In this document: positions 23,670 through 33,926 of the stretch, one piece after another
Layout of the letters: each line of letters begins with the position of its first letter
How positions within the stretch are numbered: the first letter of the stretch is position 1
Program-made: the position numbers and the translations under genes
The notes under the pieces: model-generated
What the model saw: only the letters and a program-made list of their open reading frames with translations
Told to the model about the DNA's origin: nothing
Databases searched by the model: none
NCBI RefSeq assembly: GCF_002149925.1
Contig: NZ_MSLT01000006.1
Location: forward strand, 62,001 to 126,000
DNA length: 64,000 bases
Direction: 5' to 3'
DNA from: Thioflexithrix psekupsensis
GTDB taxonomy: Bacteria > Pseudomonadota > Gammaproteobacteria > Beggiatoales > Beggiatoaceae

Positions 23670-25391
23670 TCACGATTCCACTTGAAACACACGAAATCCC
23701 TGATTACCAAAACAATAAATCACAAATTGGCTAATATTTGCTTCAGGATATTCGCTTTTTAATCCCTCCACATAACCTGCAATTTGTTGGGTGTCTTCTG
23801 CTTGCAATTTAAAGTTTTCAATAGTCGTTTTAAATTTAGCAAATTCGGTATTGGAATAATATTTAAACTCAATCACCCAACGCAATCCTGCATAACATTC
23901 ATTAAATTTTCCTACAAATTCTAAATCACTGCGCCCCGTGGGATAAGAACGCTCCACATGCCAAATAAACCAACGCGATAAATAACGACGACATAATTCG
24001 TAAAAAGTGGTGCGGTAAAAGTTTTCATTCATTTTCTGAAACACCGCTTCAGGCAATTGAGACACATATTCACGCCAATAGCCCGCAAATAACGGTTCTA
24101 ATTGCGGCTCATTAGAAAAAGCCTGCATATATTCAGTGTGGCGTGTTGACACATCAATATGGTGCAATTGATTAAAATATTCAATAAAAATTGTCCGCAT
24201 ATTTAAATTAGGCAATTGCAAATAATAATCATCTTTGCGTGTCAACATGCCTAAATAAAAAAATGAAATAGGAAAAAAACTGGCATCAAAAAATTGATAA
24301 CTATCAAATTTTTCTGTTAAAAAAGTTTTATCATAATGAATCGTGTTATGAACCACTAAACGATCCACAAATTCTTTAGTTAATTGTGGATTAGAAGCCG
24401 TTAAACGACGCACCCATGATAAATCTGTTTTTAAATTTAAATCAGTGAGATATTCAGGAATAGTATAATAATCTTGAAACCATGTTAAAAAGTACATGAC
24501 TAAAGTAGAATTATATAAGGCTTCGCCATTAGGACTAACAAAATGATAGCCGTTATATTGATTTTTCATGACCGCAGTTACTGCTTCACGAGTGTCTGGA
24601 TTAATATCATAATCGCGGTAAATTTCATCTAATAACGCATTGGTTTCATTTTGAGTAAATCCAAGCATATTTTCAAATTTAGGGTGTAAAGTAATAAAGC
24701 TGGCGACATTAAAACCAGAAGCCATGTCGTCAATTGCAATAGGCAATACTCCCGTAATAAAAATATTATAAATAGCACCGCTTTCTCGTCCTTGTTTTAA
24801 GGTTTTAAAAAAGGTTTTGAAAAATCCATTGTCAGCAGTCAATTGGCGATAAAGTTGATCGTGATTAGAAATAATTAATTGATTGGCAAAATTATCATAT
24901 TCGTCGATAATGAGATAAATCGGTGGCGCATCTTGTTCACGTATATAGCGCAATAAATTGGTTAAATTTTCTGCCACTGATTTGTCAATATCTATTTCAG
25001 GCATATTATTGAGTTGATAACGTTTGCGTATAAAATTTAATTCTCCATTACAATAATGTCTAAAATTCTGCTCTATTTGCGCAATAGTTGCTCCTAATTC
25101 AATCACGGAAAAATTTAATGATAAAATCATAAATTGATTTTGATTGCCTGTGGGATTTTGTCCAATCCAAGTGTGTCCAAATAACGAAGCAAAACGCGCT
25201 TTTTCGCCTATATCATAATAATAACGCAAAATAGAGCAAAATAAGGATTTTCCAAAACGGCGTGGACGTAAAAATATGGGATTTTTAATGGTTTCTAATT
25301 TAGCAATATATTCCGTTTTATCGACAAAATAACCCTGATTGCAGACTATTTCTGCATAGTTAGCGACGCTATATAAAACTCTTTTTTTCAT
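23670..25391 (-). CDS. AAA-ATPase-like protein with C-terminal PD-(D/E)XK domain
   Basis: This 573-residue protein belongs to the family with an N-terminal AAA-ATPase-like domain (PF09820) and a C-terminal PD-(D/E)XK domain (PF08011), expanded in Bacteroides and sulfur bacteria. The start YFVDKTEYIAKLE, then IFLRPRRFGKSLFCSILRYY, is diagnostic; the Walker A is the reduced RRFGKS form. Walker B-like IYLIIDEYDNFANQL follows at about residue 165. The C-terminus carries the nuclease-like core GRSDLEFVGK followed by LRWVIEFKYYSNTEF, with the Asp and Glu-x-Lys of the fold in place. Function is unknown; mobile, defence-related roles are often suggested. No partner gene adjoins it. Confidence 0.85.
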   Translation of the reverse strand: MKKRVLYSVANYAEIVCNQGYFVDKTEYIAKLETIKNPIFLRPRRFGKSLFCSILRYYYDIGEKARFASLFGHTWIGQNPTGNQNQFMILSLNFSVIELGATIAQIEQNFRHYCNGELNFIRKRYQLNNMPEIDIDKSVAENLTNLLRYIREQDAPPIYLIIDEYDNFANQLIISNHDQLYRQLTADNGFFKTFFKTLKQGRESGAIYNIFITGVLPIAIDDMASGFNVASFITLHPKFENMLGFTQNETNALLDEIYRDYDINPDTREAVTAVMKNQYNGYHFVSPNGEALYNSTLVMYFLTWFQDYYTIPEYLTDLNLKTDLSWVRRLTASNPQLTKEFVDRLVVHNTIHYDKTFLTEKFDSYQFFDASFFPISFFYLGMLTRKDDYYLQLPNLNMRTIFIEYFNQLHHIDVSTRHTEYMQAFSNEPQLEPLFAGYWREYVSQLPEAVFQKMNENFYRTTFYELCRRYLSRWFIWHVERSYPTGRSDLEFVGKFNECYAGLRWVIEFKYYSNTEFAKFKTTIENFKLQAEDTQQIAGYVEGLKSEYPEANISQFVIYCFGNQGFRVFQVES

Positions 25392-25434
25392 GATGTTACC
25401 CGAAACATTAGAAATCCCTGATGACTAAAACATG

Positions 25435-26877
25435 TTAATCCCCCCACAACACCACTTTTCCCTGCCCCGACTCCACCAATAAAATGCCCAATAACGCTTG
25501 ATCTTTTTCCGCAATGACCGCCGCACCATGCCATTCTTCGCGCATGGGTGTTTCTTTAGAAATAAGCCATATTTCTGCGGATTCGGCGGGATTATTTTCA
25601 TACTGGTGGCTGGCAATATAAATCGGCGAATGGTCAGGATTGGCAATGATCAAGGTGTTTTCTGGCACGGTGGCATGACGGCGCGATGTCCACGAATCAA
25701 ACCCATGTGGAAAAGACAAAATCGATAAATCCCCCGATCCTTGCGCTGTCACAGAATCACTTTTTATGTCAACAACTTGCCCCGCAATCGTTAATTGTGC
25801 CGTGTTAGGCAAAGCATCAGACGGCGGCGTGACGATGGAACTTGGCACTAATAACTGATTTTCCGCGGAAGGTAAAACCCACGCCGTGCGCCGTTCATCT
25901 ACTGTAAAACGCAATAAATTACGCCGTTGCCACGTTAAAACCGCTAATAAAGGTTTAGGATAATTTTCAGCTTCTGAATTCAGTGGCGCATAAGTTTCCC
26001 ATTCTAACCATTCATTCTCAGGTTTATCGTGTAAAGTAAATTGCTGGCCATAATGTGCCAATGTCCCTGGATTAGGAGGAATGGCTAAAGTAATTCCACC
26101 CAACAATAAAGATTGGAATGAACCAATATTCATAGAAAAACCAGACCAACCTACCCCCATTTCTAAGCCACTGGTTTTCCAAAAACGAGTCTGCTGCCGA
26201 ATTAAACCCACATAATCGGGTTGAATATAAACTTGAGCGCGAACCGCTCGCCCATTCGGGGTTAAATCTACCGCTAAAATCGTCCCTATTTTCACATCTC
26301 GATACAACACAGGCGCATTCACTTTTAAATTGCCGCGTGCCGTTGTGATTAAATCAATACTTAATCCGCCTGTTTCTAAAATCGCTAAAGCAGGAGTGGA
26401 TTCTAATCCCGTAAATTTAAATTGATATGGGTCTTCGGCATGGTTGATTCTACCGGGCAACACATTGATATAATTGGCACCTAACATGGTTTCCAAACCG
26501 CCCACCGTGGTCATATCCACTTGCGGGCGAACAATCCAAAATTGACTTTTTTCTGTGGCCACATCCATAGCATTTTTCGCTAATTTAACATTGATTTCAA
26601 TACGATCTAATTGTTCTGTCAATTGCACCGAATGCACCACACCAATATCAATTCCACGATAACGCAACGCATCGCCGATTTTTAAACCATGTCCTTGTTG
26701 AAAATAAAGTGTTAAAGACACCGTCGGCCGATGCCAATAATGATAAGCCAATAATCCCAACACCGTCATAGCTAATAATAAAAACAATAATAACGCCAAT
26801 ACTCCCCGTCGTTGTATTTTAGGCTGAACAATTTCTGTCACGGCTTGTGGAAAAGTCGGGTTTTCTAAATCTGCCAT
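25435..26877 (-). CDS. pqiB: MCE/MlaD-domain protein, PqiB family
   Basis: This is an inner-membrane-anchored protein that builds a periplasmic channel for lipid transport between the membranes. It is 480 residues long, somewhat shorter than E. coli PqiB. One membrane helix lies near residues 27-47 (LALLLFLLLAMTVLGLLAYH). MCE domain 1 starts SLTLYFQQGHGLKIGDALRYRGIDIGVV and includes GANYINVLPG. A second MCE starts at about residue 175 (NLKVNAPVLYRDVKIGTILAVDL). A third, more divergent, part fills the C-terminus. It follows PqiA on the same strand with a gap of 22 bases, so pqiAB form an operon; no pqiC lipoprotein follows in the window. Confidence 0.85.
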   Translation of the reverse strand: MADLENPTFPQAVTEIVQPKIQRRGVLALLLFLLLAMTVLGLLAYHYWHRPTVSLTLYFQQGHGLKIGDALRYRGIDIGVVHSVQLTEQLDRIEINVKLAKNAMDVATEKSQFWIVRPQVDMTTVGGLETMLGANYINVLPGRINHAEDPYQFKFTGLESTPALAILETGGLSIDLITTARGNLKVNAPVLYRDVKIGTILAVDLTPNGRAVRAQVYIQPDYVGLIRQQTRFWKTSGLEMGVGWSGFSMNIGSFQSLLLGGITLAIPPNPGTLAHYGQQFTLHDKPENEWLEWETYAPLNSEAENYPKPLLAVLTWQRRNLLRFTVDERRTAWVLPSAENQLLVPSSIVTPPSDALPNTAQLTIAGQVVDIKSDSVTAQGSGDLSILSFPHGFDSWTSRRHATVPENTLIIANPDHSPIYIASHQYENNPAESAEIWLISKETPMREEWHGAAVIAEKDQALLGILLVESGQGKVVLWGD

Positions 26878-26899
26878 ATTAAAACTCTCATTAAAAGTA

Positions 26900-27511
26900 T
26901 CAATTTAACTTAGATTGCCACATTTGTTGTGGATTAAATAACATGCTGGCGATTAAACTCAATAATACCATCATACTAAATGCAATTAAACCCACACCAA
27001 TATGAATCGTCACCAAATCACCCATTTTAATAAATGCCACCAATATCGCCACCAACATTACATCCAACATACCCCAACGCCCTAATAATTCTACAATATG
27101 ATACATTGAGGCTTTATGATGATGTTGCATCATAAAACTGTTTAAAGAAAGCATAAATAAAGTGCTTAATTTAAGCAAAGGCAACACCATAGAAAAAATA
27201 AAAATCACAATGGCAATAAACCAATTGCCATTTTCTAATAAACTTAATACTCCCGTCCATAAACTATTCTCATGGCGATGTCCCAATTGCTCCACACTCA
27301 TAATCGGCAATAAAATAGCAGGCAAATAAAACAATAAAGCCGCCGCGCTTAAACTGGCAACCCAATATTGTTTTTCTGGTAAGGTTTTTATTTTTAACAC
27401 CGTTCCACAGCGACAACAGCGAATTCGCTGCCGTTTATAAATCAATTCAGGCACTTGTTGAATTAAACCACAACAAGGACAACTGGTTAAATGATCTTGA
27501 TGATGAGGCAT
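26900..27511 (-). CDS. pqiA: Single-unit PqiA-family membrane protein
   Basis: This 203-residue inner-membrane protein has four membrane helices and an N-terminal zinc ribbon (SCPCCGLIQQ and RCCRCGTVLK, four Cys). Classical PqiA has two such units in about 415 residues; this protein holds one, like YebS/PqiA half-length forms in other gammaproteobacteria. It works with PqiB in membrane lipid homeostasis, where it is thought to load or anchor the MCE tunnel. It is divergent from secA, and the 190-base gap should contain both promoters. Confidence 0.85.
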   Translation of the reverse strand: MPHHQDHLTSCPCCGLIQQVPELIYKRQRIRCCRCGTVLKIKTLPEKQYWVASLSAAALLFYLPAILLPIMSVEQLGHRHENSLWTGVLSLLENGNWFIAIVIFIFSMVLPLLKLSTLFMLSLNSFMMQHHHKASMYHIVELLGRWGMLDVMLVAILVAFIKMGDLVTIHIGVGLIAFSMMVLLSLIASMLFNPQQMWQSKLN

Positions 27512-27700
27512 TGCGATTTATCTCTCCAGAAACCAAAATAGCAGAATAAACCTAAAAATAATACTACGACAACTTCCACTGCCCTTTGCTAGCGACATTC
27601 TTTGTGAATCGGTACAATAGCGCAAGTATTTGTCCTAAACGGCATCGTTAGTTTAAGGCATGAGCCTTTATTTTTCTCAACTGTTGATGATTAAACACGC

Positions 27701-30469
27701 ATGATCACAAAACTTTTCACCAAATTATTTGGCAGTCGCAATGATCGCCAAGTGAAACGACTTTTTAAAATTGTTGAACAAATCAACCAATTAGAACCCT
27801 CTTTACAACAATTAAGCGACCACGATTTGCAAGAAAAAACAGTGGAATTTCGCACGCGCTTGTCACAAGGTTTGCCTTTGGACGATTTGTTGCCTGAAGC
27901 CTTTGCGGTGGTACGCGAGGCTTCCAAACGGGTGCTGAATATGCGCCATTTTGACGTACAATTGATTGGCGGCATGGTGTTACACGAAGGCAAAATCGCC
28001 GAAATGCGCACGGGCGAAGGAAAAACGCTGGTGGCTACCCTGCCCGCTTATCTTAACGCTTTGACCGGTAAAGGTGTACATGTCATCACCGTCAACGATT
28101 ACTTAGCGCGCCGCGATGCCGAATGGATGGGCAGAGTTTACCAGTTTCTCGGCTTAACCACGGGTGTTGTGGTGCCGGGCATGGAGCCTGAACAAAAACG
28201 CCAAGCCTATTGTGCTGATATTACCTATGGCACGAATAACGAATTCGGTTTTGATTATCTGCGCGATAATATGGCTTTTAGCGTTCAAGATCGCGTACAG
28301 CAAAAAGGGCTTAATTACGCCATTATTGACGAAGTCGATTCTATCTTAATTGACGAAGCGCGTACGCCGTTAATTATCTCTGGGCCGACTGAGGATAATT
28401 CAGATTTATATCAACGTATTAATCAACTGATTCCTCATTTAACACGCCAAGCCAAAGACCCCGAAGCTCCCAGCAAATTTGAAGAAGCCGAATATGTGCC
28501 GGGGGATTATTATGTGGATGAGAAAAGCAAGCAAGTTTTACTCAGTGATGAAGGGCATCAGAAAATTGAAGAATGGTTGATTCAAGAAGGCTTATTAAGT
28601 CCCCAAGAAAACTTATATGATGCCACCAATATCAACTTAATGCACCATGTGAATGCGGCGTTGCGGGCGCATACTTTATTCCAAAAAAACGTTGATTACA
28701 TCGTCAAAGAGGATCAAATTGTCATTGTGGACGAGTTCACCGGACGCACCATGCCCGGACGACGTTGGTCAGAAGGGCTACATCAGGCCATTGAAGCCAA
28801 AGAACAGGTGAAAGTGCAAAATGAGAATCAAACCTTAGCCTCGATCACGTTCCAAAACTTATTCCGTCTTTATCGTAAACTGTCAGGAATGACCGGTACG
28901 GCTGACACAGAAGCCTATGAATTTCAAACGATTTATAACTTAGAAGTGTTAGTGATTCCCACCCATCGACCAATGATTCGTAAAGATTTAGGTGATTTGG
29001 TGTATTTAACCGCAGAAGAGAAATATGCGGCGATTTTGCAAGATATTCGTGAATGCCAACAACGCCAACAACCTGTTTTAGTGGGAACAACATCGATTGA
29101 GACTTCAGAATTGTTGTCAAAACGCTTGGTTAAAGAAAAAATCCCGCACCAAGTGTTAAATGCTAAGTTTCACGAGCAAGAAGCGCATATTATCATCAAC
29201 GCCGGGCGGCCGGGTGCAGTCACCATTGCCACCAACATGGCTGGGCGCGGGACGGATATTGTGTTGGGTGGGAATTTGGAAGCAGAACTACACGCCCAAG
29301 CCGATACGCTGACTCCAGAAGTGGAACAACAACTGCGTGCTGAATGGAAAGAACGCCATGAATTGGTTTTAAAATCAGGTGGTTTACACATTATCGGTAC
29401 AGAACGTCACGAATCCCGACGGATTGATAACCAGTTGCGTGGTCGTTCGGGTCGTCAGGGCGATCCGGGGTCGAGTCGCTTTTATTTGTCTTTGGAAGAC
29501 AGTTTGATGCGTATTTTTGCCTCAGAGCGGGTTTCTACGCTGATGCAGAAATTAGGCATGGAATCAGGCGAGGCTATTGAACATCCTTGGGTGTCTAAAG
29601 CCATTGAAAATGCACAGCGTAAAGTGGAAGGGCGTAATTTTGATATTCGTAAGCAATTATTAGAATATGATGATGTCGCTAATGATCAACGTAAAGTGAT
29701 CTATGAACAACGCAATAGTTTAATGGAAGCTGAATCAGTATTAGATACTGTTTTAGCGATTCGTGCTGATGTATTGGATAATCTAATTGATCAATATATT
29801 CCGCCGCGCAGTTTGGAAGAATTGTGGAATGTACCAGAGTTAGAACAAGCGTTAATTCAACATTTCGCCATTGAATTGCCCATTAAAGAATGGTTGGATA
29901 AAGACCCTGATTTACACGAAGAAACTTTGCGCCAACGCATTGCTGAAGCCATCGAAACGATTTATGAGAAAAAATCGCAACAAGTCGGCAACACTGTTTT
30001 ACGCCATTTTGAAAAAGTGGTGATGTTGCAAGTGTTAGATACGCGCTGGAAAGAACATTTAGCGGCGATGGATTACTTACGTCAAGGGATACATTTACGC
30101 GGTTATGCGCAAAAAAATCCCAAACAAGAGTATAAACGCGAGGCTTTTGAGTTATTTTCGCGGATGTTGGAGGATTATAAGCGCGAAGTGGTGCAAATTC
30201 TTTCAAAAGTCCAAGTTCGGACGGATGAAGAAGTGGCCGCAGTGGAAGAACAACGCCGTCAAGAAGCCTTATCATCGGGTTTCCAATTCCGTCATGCTGA
30301 TTTTTCGGGATTAGGCGAAGGACAAAAAGAACCCGCCGCGGCACGCCCAGACGCAGGTGCAGTCGCACAACAACCTTTTGTGCGTGACATGCCCAAAGTG
30401 GGACGCAACGATTTATGTCCGTGTGGTTCTGGTAAGAAATACAAACATTGTCATGGAAAATTAACCTAA
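27701..30469 (+). CDS. secA: Preprotein translocase ATPase SecA
   Basis: This is the motor of the Sec export pathway. It binds SecYEG and uses ATP to push unfolded proteins across the inner membrane. At 922 residues it is full length. Motifs: Walker [18 protein letters not shown] at about residue 102, [19 protein letters not shown] (DEAD-like Walker B), GTTSIETSE and [15 protein letters not shown] of the second motor domain, and [22 protein letters not shown]. The C-terminal zinc-binding tail [14 protein letters not shown], which contacts SecB and the ribosome, is intact. The stop is followed directly by the ATG of argJ, so the two genes are in one operon. Confidence 0.98.
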   Translation: MITKLFTKLFGSRNDRQVKRLFKIVEQINQLEPSLQQLSDHDLQEKTVEFRTRLSQGLPLDDLLPEAFAVVREASKRVLNMRHFDVQLIGGMVLHEGKIAEMRTGEGKTLVATLPAYLNALTGKGVHVITVNDYLARRDAEWMGRVYQFLGLTTGVVVPGMEPEQKRQAYCADITYGTNNEFGFDYLRDNMAFSVQDRVQQKGLNYAIIDEVDSILIDEARTPLIISGPTEDNSDLYQRINQLIPHLTRQAKDPEAPSKFEEAEYVPGDYYVDEKSKQVLLSDEGHQKIEEWLIQEGLLSPQENLYDATNINLMHHVNAALRAHTLFQKNVDYIVKEDQIVIVDEFTGRTMPGRRWSEGLHQAIEAKEQVKVQNENQTLASITFQNLFRLYRKLSGMTGTADTEAYEFQTIYNLEVLVIPTHRPMIRKDLGDLVYLTAEEKYAAILQDIRECQQRQQPVLVGTTSIETSELLSKRLVKEKIPHQVLNAKFHEQEAHIIINAGRPGAVTIATNMAGRGTDIVLGGNLEAELHAQADTLTPEVEQQLRAEWKERHELVLKSGGLHIIGTERHESRRIDNQLRGRSGRQGDPGSSRFYLSLEDSLMRIFASERVSTLMQKLGMESGEAIEHPWVSKAIENAQRKVEGRNFDIRKQLLEYDDVANDQRKVIYEQRNSLMEAESVLDTVLAIRADVLDNLIDQYIPPRSLEELWNVPELEQALIQHFAIELPIKEWLDKDPDLHEETLRQRIAEAIETIYEKKSQQVGNTVLRHFEKVVMLQVLDTRWKEHLAAMDYLRQGIHLRGYAQKNPKQEYKREAFELFSRMLEDYKREVVQILSKVQVRTDEEVAAVEEQRRQEALSSGFQFRHADFSGLGEGQKEPAAARPDAGAVAQQPFVRDMPKVGRNDLCPCGSGKKYKHCHGKLT

Positions 30470-31699
30470 ATGGCTGTTAATCCTCTTCCTCTCAATACAT
30501 TACACCCCGTGGCAGGTATTCATTTAGCCACGACCAATGCGGGTATCAAGCAAACCGTACGCGATGATCTGTTAGTCATTCAAATGCAGCATTTAGCTGC
30601 GCGAGAAGGCACGGCGGCCGCAGTGTTTACACGTAATGCGTTTTGTGCTGCGCCGGTGGTGGTGGCGCGGGAAAATGTGGCGCAGTATCGCGTGGATTAC
30701 TTGTTGATCAATTCGGGCAACGCTAACGCGGGAACAGGCGAACAAGGTCTGGTCGCCGCTCGCGCCACGTGTCAGGCGATAGCCGAACAACAAGGCTGTG
30801 ATCCGCGGTCGGTATTGCCTTTTTCTACGGGTGTCATCGGGCAGCCTTTGCCCGTATCGAAAATTGTAGCCGCTTTGCCTAAAGCCTTGTCCAATTTGCA
30901 GCCCGCAAATTGGGAAGCGGCAGCCAAAGCGATTATGACTACGGATACATTGCCCAAAGGTGTATCTCATCAATTTTCACTGCAAAATCAGTTGGTTACA
31001 ATAACGGGTATTGCTAAAGGGGCGGGGATGATTCGCCCTGACATGGCCACGATGTTGTCGTTCATTGCCACTGATGTTGCATTACCTAAAAATTTATTGC
31101 AGCAGAGTTTACAGCAAGCTGTCGAAGCCAGTTTTAACCGCATTACCATTGACGGTGATACATCAACCAATGATGCGTGTGTTCTATTTGCCACGGGACA
31201 CAGTGGGGTGGTGTTGGAACATGCGGATGATTCGGATTACGCTATTTTTCTGGATCAACTGACACAAGTGTGTCGAAAATTGGCACAAGCCATTGTACGC
31301 GATGGCGAAGGCGCGACTAAATTTATCACCGTCGATGTTTCGGGCGGCGCAAATGAGGCAGAATGTTTAGCCGTCGCCTACAGTGTAGCCCATTCGCCCT
31401 TAGTAAAAACGGCATTTTTCGCCAGCGATGCCAATTGGGGGAGAATTCTCGCGGCAATCGGTCGGGCAGGTTTAAGTGATTTAGCGATTGAACGCGTACA
31501 AATTGATCTCAATGACGTAGCAATTGTCAGACAAGGCGGAGTCGCTGCGAGCTACACCGAAGCCCAAGGCCAAGCCGTCATGCAACACAGCGAAATCACT
31601 ATTCATATCGATCTCGGCCGTGGCACGCACCGAGAACAAGTCTGGACTTGCGATTTTTCTCATGATTATGTGAGCATTAACGCGGATTATCGGACGTGA
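30470..31699 (+). CDS. argJ: Bifunctional glutamate N-acetyltransferase / amino-acid acetyltransferase
   Basis: This enzyme moves the acetyl group from N-acetylornithine to glutamate in the cyclic arginine pathway, and may also use acetyl-CoA. It is 409 residues and is made as a precursor that cuts itself at the Thr in IRPDMATMLSFIATD (about residue 192) to give alpha and beta chains. Other conserved parts are INSGNANAGTGEQG, FSTGVIGQPLP, and the C-terminal ASDANWGRILAAIGRAG with YTEAQGQAVMQHSEITI. The ATG follows the secA stop with no gap, so it relies on translational coupling with secA. The same secA-argJ adjacency is common in gammaproteobacteria. Confidence 0.97.
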   Translation: MAVNPLPLNTLHPVAGIHLATTNAGIKQTVRDDLLVIQMQHLAAREGTAAAVFTRNAFCAAPVVVARENVAQYRVDYLLINSGNANAGTGEQGLVAARATCQAIAEQQGCDPRSVLPFSTGVIGQPLPVSKIVAALPKALSNLQPANWEAAAKAIMTTDTLPKGVSHQFSLQNQLVTITGIAKGAGMIRPDMATMLSFIATDVALPKNLLQQSLQQAVEASFNRITIDGDTSTNDACVLFATGHSGVVLEHADDSDYAIFLDQLTQVCRKLAQAIVRDGEGATKFITVDVSGGANEAECLAVAYSVAHSPLVKTAFFASDANWGRILAAIGRAGLSDLAIERVQIDLNDVAIVRQGGVAASYTEAQGQAVMQHSEITIHIDLGRGTHREQVWTCDFSHDYVSINADYRT

Positions 31700-31735
31700 T
31701 AAGAAGGGTGTAAGGCAGTAAAGATGTAAAGTTCA

Positions 31736-31772
31736 GGGATGGCAAGAGTTTTGACTGCCATCCCTCTTTTCT
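31736..31772 (+). terminator. Rho-independent terminator of secA-argJ
   Basis: Perfect 9-bp stem GGGATGGCA / TGCCATCCC with an 11-base loop, then TCTTTTCTT. Confidence 0.85.
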
Positions 31773-31804
31773 TGTGCCAGTGATCATTCAAAAATTTTAC
31801 TATA

Positions 31805-31830
31805 TTTATTCTTGCAAGTCGTTTATTTTA
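31805..31830. repeat. Fragment of the MITE-like repeat
   Basis: 26 bases match the inverse complement of the core of the 9469 element (TTTATTCTTGC-A-AGTCG and onward) with one mismatch. It directly precedes the methylase remnant, so the junction marks a rearrangement. Confidence 0.5.
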
Positions 31831-32240
31831 AGACGTTTTTAAAACAAGTTTATGAGGATTTTTACACCGCTTATAATCCTAAAGATGCCGATAAATTAGG
31901 CATTGTTTATACGCCACAAGAAGCGGCGCGTTTTATTATTTCGGGTTGTGATTGGTTGGCACGGGAGCATTTTGATAAGTTTTTGATTGATAAGGATTTA
32001 GATATTTTAGACCCTTGCATGGGAACGGGAACTTTTATTATTGATTTATTGGATTTTTGGCGCGGTCAACAGAAGGATTTAATGCGTAAATTTGCGCAGG
32101 AAGTTCATGCCAATGAAGTGTCTATTTTGTCTTATTATATTGCGTGTTTAAATATTGAACAAACTTTTTATGATATAACGAATCAATGGCAGGAATTTAA
32201 GGGCTTATGTTTCGTTAATACATTGGATAATGTCGGCTTT
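31827..32240 (+). pseudogene. Fragment of an N6-adenine DNA methylase (type ISP / type II R-M)
   Basis: An internal fragment of about 135 codons of a large restriction-modification protein. It shows the region before the methylase (QVYEDFYTAYNPKDADKLGI, VYTPQEAARFII) and SAM-binding motif I DILDPCMGTGTFIIDLLDF. The catalytic NPPY motif IV, which should follow, is missing, as are the helicase, target-recognition and C-terminal parts. There is no proper start: the open frame begins in repeat DNA. Past about 32240 the frame runs antisense through the neighbouring gene. It is therefore a decayed remnant, possibly of a former defence locus. The exact 3' border is uncertain. Confidence 0.7.
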
Positions 32241-32692
32241 AGTAAACGCATCGCTACGACCGTTAATTTCTTTTCTAATAATAATTCACGGTCAAAAAGT
32301 CTGGCTTGATTGCCTAACATCGGGTCTTGCAAAGAATACCAACCCGCTGTGTCAACGCCTTCAAACATTTTTGTTTTTTCTAAATAAAAAATATTCCCGT
32401 CTCTATAAACGCCATTAAACTCAATAAGCCCTTGTGCCAATAAAACCACATATCCCTGTGGTAATAAAGTGGCAATTATATCGCCATTATTCGGGTCTTT
32501 AATGGATAAAGAATCCACCGTATAGCGGGGACGGCTTCCATACTTGAGTTTACACTCATGGCGCGAGGCTTCTAATTCTTTGGGTAGCCAATTTTGGATT
32601 TGTGATAAAAAATTATCGACGCGCTTAATATAAATTTTCTCTCTTTCTTCAAGTTTTATCTTTCTAGGTTTCTCTGTTGCATTCACGGCCAT
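32183..32692 (-). CDS. Hypothetical protein, 3' end probably altered
   Basis: This 169-residue protein is not recognised. It is basic at the N-terminus (RKIKLEEREKIYIKRVDNFL), then probably beta-rich (YTVDSLSIKDPNNGDIIATL, YVVLLAQGLIEF, VYRDGNIFYLEKTKMF). The last 20 or so codons are antisense to the methylase fragment, so the natural C-terminus may have been lost when the two sequences were joined at about 32235. The ATG at 32692 is preceded by AAGGAGAACC at a reasonable distance. Expression is plausible; function is unknown. Confidence 0.45.
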   Translation of the reverse strand: MAVNATEKPRKIKLEEREKIYIKRVDNFLSQIQNWLPKELEASRHECKLKYGSRPRYTVDSLSIKDPNNGDIIATLLPQGYVVLLAQGLIEFNGVYRDGNIFYLEKTKMFEGVDTAGWYSLQDPMLGNQARLFDRELLLEKKLTVVAMRLLKPTLSNVLTKHKPLNSCH

Positions 32693-32723
32693 TTTTAAGG
32701 TTCTCCTAAAAAAATAAATATCC

Positions 32724-33419
32724 CTACCACTGATACGACACCCCCGTTCTAATTGACAAAATTTGTTCGGAGATATTAAAGTCTAAATCCTCAAAATTTT
32801 TATAATAATAATCGTGACGAATTAAAGATAAATCATAAGATAAACGTGGAGTAATATGCGTTTTCCAGCGAATCCCCAAACTCGTACCCGACGCATCACC
32901 ACGACCGTGACGGATTTGTTGGGATTCGTCATATTGGGCGCGTAAGTGCGCATAAGCCGCACTGAATGACAACAAATGATTGTCCGCAATCGCCCAGCCG
33001 CCGCCCGCACCCACGTAAAAACCACGCCCTTCCAAACTCACCTCGCTCCCAATCGCAATGGCTGTGGGCGGCGCGACAATTCGGGTTTCCCCGTATTTGT
33101 AACCTGCAAAAAGACTGATCGATTCATTCATGCCATAACCCACAGAAACAGCCGCATCTTGCCGCTCAAAATACGCAGTACCTGTGGGTGAAGGTTCTTT
33201 GCCTGACGTGGTATTTTTTTCCGCACTCAGATCGACGTATAAACGCCCATAAGTCGCGGTTAAGCCCACGCCCAGCGAATATAAATTATTGTCAATGCCG
33301 CCGCGGCCGACTGAGTATTCAAAATAACGGTAAGAAGCGAATACATTAGGCGTTAGACTTAACTCGCTCGCCTGCGCCACACCACAAAACAGTAGAACTG
33401 TTAAAAAATAAGGTTTCAT
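32724..33419 (-). CDS. Outer-membrane beta-barrel protein
   Basis: This protein of about 231 residues has a signal peptide (KPYFLTVLLFCGVAQA, cut before SELSLTP) and alternating hydrophobic/polar strands such as LYSLGVGLTATYGRLYVDLS and ISLFAGYKYGETRIV. It ends in the aromatic SYQW expected for BAM-dependent insertion. The ATG at 33419 is chosen because it exposes the signal peptide; the longer frame to 33515 overlaps the CheW-like gene. It is 13 bases after that gene's stop, as the last gene of the chemosensory operon. Size and strand pattern suit an 8-10-strand barrel. The function is unknown, perhaps a structural or sensing component. Confidence 0.75.
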   Translation of the reverse strand: MKPYFLTVLLFCGVAQASELSLTPNVFASYRYFEYSVGRGGIDNNLYSLGVGLTATYGRLYVDLSAEKNTTSGKEPSPTGTAYFERQDAAVSVGYGMNESISLFAGYKYGETRIVAPPTAIAIGSEVSLEGRGFYVGAGGGWAIADNHLLSFSAAYAHLRAQYDESQQIRHGRGDASGTSLGIRWKTHITPRLSYDLSLIRHDYYYKNFEDLDFNISEQILSIRTGVSYQW

Positions 33420-33432
33420 AGTGGAATCAATG

Positions 33433-33924
33433 TCAATGCGGCTGTTGACTGTCTTGCCAACGGTCTGAAAGCAAGCGCAGATAACGCACCAACGCCGCTC
33501 CGTGACACACCACACCCACTTGATCTTGATAATGCGCCAATTGATGAATAGGCATTTGTTCTAAGTGCATCACGGGCGGGAGACGTTGAATTTCAATTTC
33601 AACTTGTCGCAAATAAATAGGTTCTACTTCATCACAAGTGATACCGACAGGATAGGCACTGTCTTTCAGCAAAATAAAGTATTCTCGATTTTCGGGTAAG
33701 TCTGTCAACAATTGCAATTTATTAGAAAGGCAAAAAATCGGACATTCCTGCCCGTGACCAAACCAACCAATCGCCCCCAACGGAGAGCGTAAAGGATGAA
33801 TGTCACTGATGATTTCCACAGAACTGACCTCATCTTGTGGCACAAACAGATTCAAGCCGTCAAATTGCGTCAGTACATAACGCTCATAAATGTCATAAGC
33901 ACGAAGATCGGTGATATTGACCAC
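33433..33924 (-). CDS. CheW-like adaptor (ChpC-like)
   Basis: This 163-residue CheW-domain protein should couple receptors to the CheA kinase just upstream. The fold is visible as FDGLNLFVPQDEVSSVEII, PLGAIGWFGHGQECPIFCLS and YFILLKDSAYPVGITCDEVE, in the order of CheW beta-barrel strands. It starts with GTG at 33924, two bases after the cheA stop, so it is translationally coupled. It corresponds in position to the second CheW (ChpC) of Pil-Chp systems. It is more divergent than the CheW at 44211. Confidence 0.75.
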   Translation of the reverse strand: MVNITDLRAYDIYERYVLTQFDGLNLFVPQDEVSSVEIISDIHPLRSPLGAIGWFGHGQECPIFCLSNKLQLLTDLPENREYFILLKDSAYPVGITCDEVEPIYLRQVEIEIQRLPPVMHLEQMPIHQLAHYQDQVGVVCHGAALVRYLRLLSDRWQDSQQPH

Positions 33925-33926
33925 GG

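Noticed and set aside
32183-32309. Reading the methylase fragment as continuing to 32309 as a real protein end
   Set aside because: The last 20-25 codons are antisense to the adjacent minus-strand gene and no longer resemble a methylase.
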